Below, piece after piece: positions 8,540 through 12,231 of a stretch of DNA of 12,231 nt. This stretch comes from Coprococcus sp. (GTDB lineage Bacteria; Bacillota; Clostridia; Lachnospirales; Lachnospiraceae), in assembly GCA_016297325.1 (NCBI GenBank), contig JAEDGW010000081.1, forward strand, positions 1 through 12,231. Direction: 5' to 3'. The translations under genes and the position numbers were made by a program. The stretch's first letter is position 1, and the number at the start of each line of letters is the position of its first letter. The notes under the pieces were generated by a model. It did no database searches. It worked only from the letters and a program-made list of their open reading frames with translations, and was not told the DNA's origin.

Positions 8540-8568
8540 TTTACCCTACTGACTCCATGTGATACTAT
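8540..8568 (+). promoter_or_regulatory. Probable sigma-A promoter of the XRE-NYN cassette
   Basis: TTTACC at 8540-8545 and TACTAT at 8563-8568 are separated by 17 bp; each matches the consensus hexamer at four of six positions, and a TG lies three bases before the -10. A long A-rich tract lies immediately upstream. Transcription would begin around 8574-8576, giving a very short leader ahead of the start at 8588. Confidence 0.55.
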
Positions 8569-8580
8569 GCAGTCAGGAGG
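8545..8580. promoter_or_regulatory. Inverted repeat flanking the -10: candidate operator
   Basis: CCTACTGACT at 8545-8554 is complementary to AGTCAGGAGG at 8571-8580 at nine of ten positions, with 16 bp between them. The left arm starts at the -35 end and the right arm covers the likely transcription start and the ribosome binding site. This arrangement fits binding of the encoded XRE protein to its own promoter. If a transcript entered from further upstream, the same repeat could form an RNA hairpin hiding the ribosome binding site. Binding is inferred. Confidence 0.45.
8575..8580 (+). promoter_or_regulatory. Ribosome binding site deciding the XRE gene start
   Basis: AGGAGG lies 7 nt before the ATG at 8588. 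The frame is open further upstream to an ATG at 8537, but that codon lies at the -35, before the likely transcription start, and has no ribosome binding site. Confidence 0.85.
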
Positions 8581-8587
8581 TGGTTAT

Positions 8588-9592
8588 ATGAACGTATTTG
8601 AAAATTACATTAAGAGAGCAAGAAATGAAGCTGGACTGACGCAGGAAGAGGTTGCAGAGCGCATGGGTGTTTCTAAAGTTGCAGTGCAGAACTGGGAGAA
8701 GAAAGGGGGCATAAGAAGGGAACGGTTAAAAAAATTATCTGAGTTGTACAATGTTCCTATAGAAGAACTGAGTGCAGCACTTGATGCTAACACTGACGAT
8801 GAAGGAAGTGATAATTGGCCAGATTTTCTATTTGAGTATAATGACGCAGAAGGAAATAGTATAGATATGGAAGACAATAACAGTATTGCATCAACACTGC
8901 GCCTAAATTTGGCGCAGCAGGAATTATTTGGAATAATGTGCATATATGATGCGAAGTACTTGCAGAATGAGAGCGTAGGTTGCCATGATAGAGAAGATTT
9001 TGAAGAATGTTTGAAGAAAGTTCCTTTTGAGTACATAAATAAGGTCGGAAGTATTCATTTTATGAATATATGTGATGGATTGTATAGGGTTCTAAAGTAT
9101 GTTAGATCTGATTTCCTCTTAAAAATTTTGAAGCTTGATCCTGATCGGCAATTTAATTTGAGAAAGTTGAGCAAAGAGCAGATTTGTGAGTTTATTGATG
9201 GCGGATTTAAAGAAATGGGGCTTGATGCGGAATTGGATGCTATGAATGATGAAGCACTTTGTTTTGATATTTCAATGAGTAAAGCAAGATTACTACTTCC
9301 ATTGCTTGAGAAAAATTCATTTCGATTTAATGGTAATACGTCAGGTGCTGAACTTATGGAGGATACACCAGATGATGTTGTGAAAGTCATAGCAAAGGCA
9401 TGTGATCTGGACTATGAAAAACGGTGGAGTGGACTACAGCATGGGCGGGGATTTATTGCCGGAATAATCAGTGATAACCTGAAATATGTAACTGAGTGGG
9501 ACTATGATAAGGATGATACTGGTCATGAGGTAGCGAGTTTATCAATCAACGAAACAGGACGAAAATTGCTGGAGTGGTTTAGAGAAAAATAG
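8588..9592 (+). CDS. XRE-family helix-turn-helix protein with unassigned C-terminal region
   Basis: A 334-residue DNA-binding protein. Seen: an N-terminal Cro/C1-type helix-turn-helix at about residues 3-60, with GLTQEEVAERMGVSKVAVQNWE as the two central helices and a following LSELYNVPIEEL turn; an acidic Asp/Glu/Asn-rich linker (about 66-95); then a mostly helical region of about 240 residues that I cannot assign to a family. No TM segment, peptidase motif (HEXXH) or nuclease motif is visible. Start at 8588 is set by AGGAGG 7 nt upstream. The NYN-domain gene follows after 39 bp on the same strand, so they form an operon. Codon use is more AT-rich than in the flanking metabolic genes and orientation is opposite, which suggests acquisition. 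Likely a repressor of its own operon, with the C-terminal region sensing a ligand or binding the partner; the latter is inference. Confidence 0.85.
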   Translation: MNVFENYIKRARNEAGLTQEEVAERMGVSKVAVQNWEKKGGIRRERLKKLSELYNVPIEELSAALDANTDDEGSDNWPDFLFEYNDAEGNSIDMEDNNSIASTLRLNLAQQELFGIMCIYDAKYLQNESVGCHDREDFEECLKKVPFEYINKVGSIHFMNICDGLYRVLKYVRSDFLLKILKLDPDRQFNLRKLSKEQICEFIDGGFKEMGLDAELDAMNDEALCFDISMSKARLLLPLLEKNSFRFNGNTSGAELMEDTPDDVVKVIAKACDLDYEKRWSGLQHGRGFIAGIISDNLKYVTEWDYDKDDTGHEVASLSINETGRKLLEWFREK

Positions 9593-9593
9593 A

Positions 9594-9635
9594 ATGATGG
9601 AAAATAAAACGGAAAGGGGAATAATAGTGATATGA
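9594..9635 (+). CDS. Possible 13-codon ORF bridging the XRE and NYN genes
   Basis: The frame beginning with the ATG at 9594 encodes MMENKTERGIIVI and stops at a TGA that overlaps the NYN start in ATGA (9632-9635). It begins 2 bp after the XRE stop. No strong ribosome binding site precedes it. It could pass ribosomes from the XRE gene to the NYN gene, whose own ribosome binding site is poorly spaced. It is short enough to be accidental. Confidence 0.2.
   Translation: MMENKTERGIIVI
9613..9620 (+). promoter_or_regulatory. Unusually distant ribosome binding site of the NYN gene
   Basis: AAAGGGGA ends about 12 nt before the ATG at 9632, longer than the 5-9 nt seen at the other genes in the window. 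No better-placed in-frame start exists, so the NYN protein may be translated weakly or by coupling. Confidence 0.5.
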
Positions 9636-10153
9636 AGAGTTCGAAGAGATTAAGGGAAAATAGAAGTCTGAAGAAAAACACGGCAGTGTATATTGATGGT
9701 GAAAATATACCGGCAAAAAAGGCGGACAAAATCATACGTATCATAAGAGATGAAGGCGGTGTTGTTGATTATATCAAGGTGTATGGACGTCAGAATGATG
9801 ACACTACCAGAATGTGGACTATTGTTGCGGGGAACACTGAAAATATGAAGGATATACGGTTATATGGCCCACCTGCTAAAAATAAAGTAGATAATAAAAT
9901 AATAAAAGATGCGAAGAAAGCTGCCCAGAAAAATCGAAATGTCGATATTTATTATATTGTGTCATCAGATCATGATTATGTACCAGTGATTACTGCACTG
10001 AGAGAAAAGGGTAAAAGAGTTGTTGTTATAGGAGAGAAAAAGCGTCTGAAGGACTTAGAAAGTCCGCAAACAAATTCATTCAGATATAGAAAAAGCCATT
10101 ACATAATATGTACAATCCATATCAATATAATAAACACAGATATGAATGATTGA
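9632..10153 (+). CDS. NYN-domain (PIN-like, LabA/DUF88-type) putative ribonuclease
   Basis: A 173-residue protein with a NYN domain, the PIN-like fold of metal-dependent RNases. Seen: a basic N-terminal tail (1-15); beta strand one with YIDGEN (Asp22, Asn25); the helix ADKIIRIIRDEGG; VDYIKVYGR; KNKVDNKIIKDA (Asp87, Asp93); IVSSDHDYVPVI (Asp113, Asp115); and REKGKRVVVIG. These match the order of the family's acidic metal-binding residues, so the active site looks complete. It is single-domain, without the C-terminal OST-HTH/LOTUS part some relatives have. The last 19 residues (from Ser155) are encoded by a long hairpin and are Ile/Asn-rich, unlike the rest, so the native C terminus may have been replaced. 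It is second in an operon with the XRE gene. Cleavage of RNA is a family-based inference; the target is unknown. Confidence 0.82.
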   Translation: MKSSKRLRENRSLKKNTAVYIDGENIPAKKADKIIRIIRDEGGVVDYIKVYGRQNDDTTRMWTIVAGNTENMKDIRLYGPPAKNKVDNKIIKDAKKAAQKNRNVDIYYIVSSDHDYVPVITALREKGKRVVVIGEKKRLKDLESPQTNSFRYRKSHYIICTIHINIINTDMND

Positions 10154-10178
10154 CATATTATGTAATGGCTATTTTATA
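10081..10178. terminator. Possible bidirectional terminator between convergent genes
   Basis: The hairpin at 10094-10170 lies at the junction of the plus-strand NYN gene and the minus-strand GH13 gene. For transcripts from the right the stem ends in a run of five U; for transcripts from the left the tail is UAUUUUAU. The stem is AT-rich and the loop long, so terminator strength is uncertain. Confidence 0.4.
10094..10170. repeat. Long hairpin with 18-bp perfect arms at the NYN 3' end
   Basis: AGCCATTACATAATATGT (10094-10111) is perfectly complementary to 10153-10170. Inside, CAATC plus CATATC can pair further with GATATG and GATTG across small bulges, giving nearly 30 paired positions and a loop of about 15 nt. 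Outside, AAAA and TTTT pair after one mismatch. On the minus strand the stem is followed by TTTTTC, on the plus strand by ATTTTAT. It lies between convergent genes and could act as a bidirectional terminator; the arm length and the fact that it encodes the end of the NYN protein also fit a small inserted element (MITE-like) or its remnant. Confidence 0.8.
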
Positions 10179-10199
10179 ATGATATTTGTTGCTTAAAAA

Positions 10200-11792
10200 T
10201 TAACAACTGATAACCACAAAGCTCTGTGCCGGAAGAGTGATAACTCCGTCAGCGACACCTGGCTGTGTGCCGTTTATTGCGATAGAGTAGATAATCTTCG
10301 CGTCACCCGTCAGCTCAGCAAGCTTTCTTGACTGGGTGTCTGTATTTTTAGGGTTCACTGCAAGGAGCAGATTTCCTCTCTTGTATACCAGTGGCTTTCT
10401 GCTGATGATCTCAAGGTTACTCTTATCAAGCAGATCGGCCTGTGAATGTCTGAGCTCCGTTAGAGCCTTCACAGTATTGAGCAGTGAGTTAGAGTCTGCC
10501 TCGGCAGCCTCAACATTTGCCGCGCCGGTGGCTGGGTCAACTGGAAGGTAGAGCTTGTCAGCAGATGCTGATGAGAAGCCCATGTTGTCACCGCTTGTCC
10601 ACTGCATAGGTGTTCTTGAACCTGTTCTTGTGAAACCACCCTCCTTGCTTGCCAGGCTTCTGAATCTCATGGCGATCTCATCGCCGTAGTAGATGAATGG
10701 ATTGCCCGGCATGGTCATGAAGAATGCGTAAGCAAGCTTCAGTTCATCCTCTGAAAGTCCATAGCTGATACGTGTTGTGTCGTGATTTCCTGTGATGAGG
10801 GCTATGGCACCTTTGTCCTTTATCTGCTCATATCTTCCCATATATTCATCTATGAAATGGTCGCATGTTCCCTTGCTGTCAGCCTTGAAGAAGCTGTTGT
10901 TCTCCACGCTGTCATCAAGTGATTCAGGAAGAGATGCAAATGAATTCAGGTGAGCTTCGTAATCTCTGACCAGTGAGTTGTATCCGTTGCCCATCCAGTC
11001 GAGATAGAAGTCCATGTCGAACCCAGCCTTGATAGCCTGCTCGGCTTTTCCCCACTCAGATACAAATGCTGACTCAGGGTACTCAGCGTGTATATCGCCG
11101 AGAATATCCTGCCATACGGCAACTGTTCCGCTCTTGTTCTCATCATCATGCTTTACAAGAGAATCAGCCATATCAACGCGGAAGCCGTCGCAGCCCTTGT
11201 CGAGCCAGAAACGACATACATCCTTCATAGCCTCTCTTGTTGCGATACATGCAGGGTCGTACATACTCTTGTGCCATCTCTCTGACGGGTTAAGAACACC
11301 GTAGTTGAGAGCCGGCTGGCACTTGAAGAAATTGACTATGTAGGCTGCATTTCTAGGTGTCTCGCCTGCGATGTAGTTAAGACCGGCACCGCCACAGAGC
11401 CATCCGTCAGTCCACATATATCTGTCTGTATATTCATTTGCCTCAGGCTTCTTGCTCTCGGTGAACCAGGCATGTTCCTCTGATGTGTGGCCTGGAACCA
11501 GATCGAGAAGAATGTGCATGTCCCTCTTGTGAGCCTCTGCGAAGAGGTTCTCGATATCCTCCATGGTGCCGTATCTCTCGGCAACCTTCTTGTAATCCCT
11601 TACATCGTATCCTGCATCAGAAAATGGTGAATCAAAGCACGGATTCATCCAGATAGCGTTGCATCCAAGAGACTTGATATAGTCAAGTTTTGCAGTGATT
11701 CCGTTGAAATCACCGATTCCGTCACCGTTGGTATCGTAGAAACTCTGTGGATATATCTCATAAAATATTGCGTCTTTAAGCCATGTAGACAT
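10200..11792 (-). CDS. GH13 alpha-glucosidase / alpha-amylase family enzyme
   Basis: A 530-residue intracellular GH13 hydrolase without a signal peptide. Seen: N-terminal AIFYEIYPQSFYDTNGDGIGD with the metal-binding-type loop (20-28); region I DLVPGHTS (97-104), with Gly where most members have Asn before His102; QPALNYGVLNP (159-169) where oligo-1,6-glucosidases have QPDLNW; region II GFRVD with nucleophile Asp207; FVSEW with acid/base Glu246; GNHDTTR with Asp338; then RTPMQW; and a C-terminal beta domain ending in QSFVVISC. All three catalytic acids are present, so it should be active, on short alpha-glucans or related alpha-glucosides. The differing motifs place it in another GH13 branch than the gene at 1-1321. 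Start chosen at 11792 because AGGAGG lies close upstream; the frame is open to 11891 without support. The 5' region is long and structured. The exact substrate cannot be read from the sequence. Confidence 0.9.
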   Translation of the reverse strand: MSTWLKDAIFYEIYPQSFYDTNGDGIGDFNGITAKLDYIKSLGCNAIWMNPCFDSPFSDAGYDVRDYKKVAERYGTMEDIENLFAEAHKRDMHILLDLVPGHTSEEHAWFTESKKPEANEYTDRYMWTDGWLCGGAGLNYIAGETPRNAAYIVNFFKCQPALNYGVLNPSERWHKSMYDPACIATREAMKDVCRFWLDKGCDGFRVDMADSLVKHDDENKSGTVAVWQDILGDIHAEYPESAFVSEWGKAEQAIKAGFDMDFYLDWMGNGYNSLVRDYEAHLNSFASLPESLDDSVENNSFFKADSKGTCDHFIDEYMGRYEQIKDKGAIALITGNHDTTRISYGLSEDELKLAYAFFMTMPGNPFIYYGDEIAMRFRSLASKEGGFTRTGSRTPMQWTSGDNMGFSSASADKLYLPVDPATGAANVEAAEADSNSLLNTVKALTELRHSQADLLDKSNLEIISRKPLVYKRGNLLLAVNPKNTDTQSRKLAELTGDAKIIYSIAINGTQPGVADGVITLPAQSFVVISC

Positions 11793-11800
11793 AATAAATG

Positions 11801-11807
11801 TCCTCCT
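11801..11807 (-). promoter_or_regulatory. Ribosome binding site deciding the GH13 start
   Basis: On the minus strand AGGAGGA precedes the ATG at 11792 with 8-9 nt spacing, and the protein begins MSTWLKDAIFYEIYPQ, a normal GH13 N terminus. An in-frame ATG at 11891 would add 33 unrelated residues. Confidence 0.85.
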
Positions 11808-11833
11808 AATAAAAATGTAGCATGTGCATATAA

Positions 11834-11907
11834 ATGCGCTACGCGCAGCGCATGCGTTACTATTCGTTTCTCCATAATGTGAGCAGCGCACTTGCAGCGA
11901 TGCGCTG
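11834..11907 (-). promoter_or_regulatory. Leader segments able to form mutually exclusive hairpins
   Basis: Read on the minus strand there are four short GC-rich segments: CAGCGCAT (11907-11900), TGCGCTG (11890-11884), ATGCGCTG (11853-11846) and AGCGCAT (11840-11834). Segment 1 can pair with 2 or with 3, and segment 4 with 3 or with 2. The 3:4 hairpin (7-bp stem, 6-nt loop) is followed by UUUAUAU and ends about 27 nt before the ribosome binding site. This resembles an attenuation-type arrangement. No known riboswitch class is recognised. Confidence 0.4.
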
Positions 11908-11922
11908 GTGGGGTATAAGGAA

Positions 11923-11989
11923 CATCAGTCATGCAAAGCTGCCTAAGGGCAAGGACTGATGCTGCATCACAAGTTTTCTGCGAAAACTT
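11923..11989 (-). promoter_or_regulatory. Two further hairpins in the GH13 upstream region
   Basis: AAGTTTTC and GAAAACTT (11971-11989) form an 8-bp stem with a 3-nt loop, or as DNA a 19-bp dyad of operator type. CATCAGTC and GACTGATG (11923-11930 and 11954-11961) form an 8-bp stem enclosing a small TGCC/GGCA hairpin with loop TAAG. Neither has a U-tract. They could be folded leader RNA or protein-binding sites. Confidence 0.4.
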
Positions 11990-12057
11990 ATGAAATAAGG
12001 TATAAGGTAAGGTACTGCAATCCCACACAGAAATCTGCCTCAAAATACGGAGAACGG

Positions 12058-12074
12058 TCTTAATAGTATTAAGA
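12058..12074. promoter_or_regulatory. 17-bp perfect palindrome: candidate operator for the GH13 gene
   Basis: TCTTAATAGTATTAAGA is a perfect dyad with 8-bp half-sites around one central base. On the minus strand it lies directly downstream of TAGAAT (12082-12077), a five-of-six match to the -10 consensus, so it would overlap the transcription start. A sugar-responsive repressor site is a reasonable inference; the binding protein is not in the window. Confidence 0.5.
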
Positions 12075-12076
12075 AC

Positions 12077-12118
12077 ATTCTATCCAATATAATAAAATAT
12101 AATATGGAAAAATGTAAT
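12077..12118 (-). promoter_or_regulatory. Possible promoter region of the GH13 gene
   Basis: An AT-rich segment on the minus strand has two candidate -10 elements: TATTAT (12094-12089), with a weak ATTACA 18 bp upstream at 12118-12113, and TAGAAT (12082-12077), without a recognisable -35. Either would give a leader of about 280-300 nt. Confidence 0.3.
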
Positions 12119-12231
12119 CCTTTATATGTAAATTAATAGATTATTTTTATGGGAAAATATATGTTTGAAAACTCACTCTAAATTGCAATAACAAGTTGGA
12201 CACTGGCTATGCAGCATCCACTTGATAGATT
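12119..12231. other. Window edge without a recognisable gene
   Basis: The stretch is AT-rich up to about 12180; the last 50 bases are of more even composition. Two minus-strand frames are open for 17-18 codons from the window edge and could be the tail of a neighbouring gene, but nothing in them is recognisable. Confidence 0.4.

Larger units (their letters stand above)
7679..8587. other. 909-bp divergent intergenic region between proA and the XRE gene
   Basis: No credible gene is visible on either strand. Part one (about 7690-7920) is strongly T/G-rich on the plus strand and contains four copies of TGTGTCTT (starting at 7804, 7843, 7867, 7879); it would be an A/C-rich leader for a proA transcript. 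Part two (about 7921-8290) has mixed composition, with a TATAAT at 7935 and another at 8046, and weak inverted repeats: ACTTGTGGT at 7900-7908 with its complement at 7953-7961, and TCAGTAAC at 8054-8061 with its complement at 8085-8092. Arms of this length are near chance expectation in a region this long. Part three is the 32-bp repeat array followed by an A-rich stretch and the promoter of the XRE gene. Confidence 0.7.

Noticed and set aside
8537..8587. Upstream start giving a 351-residue XRE protein
   Set aside because: The ATG at 8537 lies at the promoter -35 with no ribosome binding site; the ATG at 8588 has an ideal one and a normal N terminus.
11793..11891. N-terminal extension of the GH13 gene to 11891
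   Set aside because: The extra 33 residues do not resemble a GH13 N terminus, and AGGAGG lies between this ATG and the start at 11792.
11645..12043. 132-residue minus-strand ORF covering the GH13 start
   Set aside because: It overlaps the real gene out of frame, is Cys/His-rich without a recognisable pattern, and runs through the leader hairpins.
12178..12231. Tail of a transposase or other gene at the right edge
   Set aside because: Two minus-strand frames are open for only 17-18 codons and show no recognisable motif.
1..12231. tRNA or rRNA genes
   Set aside because: No cloverleaf with a conserved T-loop and no rRNA-like conserved stretches were seen on either strand.

Overview
The window looks like a chromosomal segment of a low-to-moderate GC Bacillota, most likely a Lachnospiraceae-type gut Clostridia. 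The reasons are strong AGGAGG-type ribosome binding sites, ATG starts, paired YhgE/Pip-family membrane proteins, intracellular GH13 alpha-glucosidases without signal peptides, and protein sequences of clostridial character. The genus cannot be decided from the sequence alone.

Layout. Positions 1-7678 hold a tightly packed minus-strand gene run, read from right to left: proA (glutamate-5-semialdehyde dehydrogenase, carrying an unusual repeat-rich insert), a YhgE/Pip-family membrane protein, a small two-TM protein, a second YhgE/Pip paralogue, and a GH13 oligo-1,6-glucosidase/alpha-glucosidase whose 3' end lies beyond base 1. Gaps are 3, 40, -4 and 21 bp, so this is probably one transcript. Positions 7679-8587 are a 909-bp divergent intergenic region. 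It has a T/G-rich segment next to proA, a middle segment with a few weak signals, and an array of five 32-bp tandem repeats (8309-8466) just before the next promoter.

Positions 8588-10153 hold a plus-strand, visibly AT-rich two-gene cassette: an XRE-type DNA-binding protein with an unassigned C-terminal region, followed by a NYN-domain (PIN-like) putative ribonuclease. A promoter with a 10-bp-arm inverted repeat around its -10 precedes the first gene, which suggests autoregulation. The NYN gene ends inside a long hairpin with 18-bp perfect arms, which also separates it from the convergent gene on its right. Positions 10200-11792 hold a second complete GH13 alpha-glucosidase/alpha-amylase on the minus strand. 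Its roughly 300-nt upstream region contains a 17-bp palindrome near a possible promoter and several hairpins, some mutually exclusive. Positions 12090-12231 show no recognisable gene.

How the parts may work together. The two GH13 enzymes would hydrolyse short alpha-glucans taken up by the cell, and ProA makes the proline precursor. The YhgE / small TM protein / YhgE trio looks like one envelope complex. The XRE-NYN pair sits between two metabolic minus-strand units in the opposite orientation, surrounded by repeats, and looks like an acquired islet. It is the best candidate here for an under-described regulatory or defence-type module, but its function is inference only.
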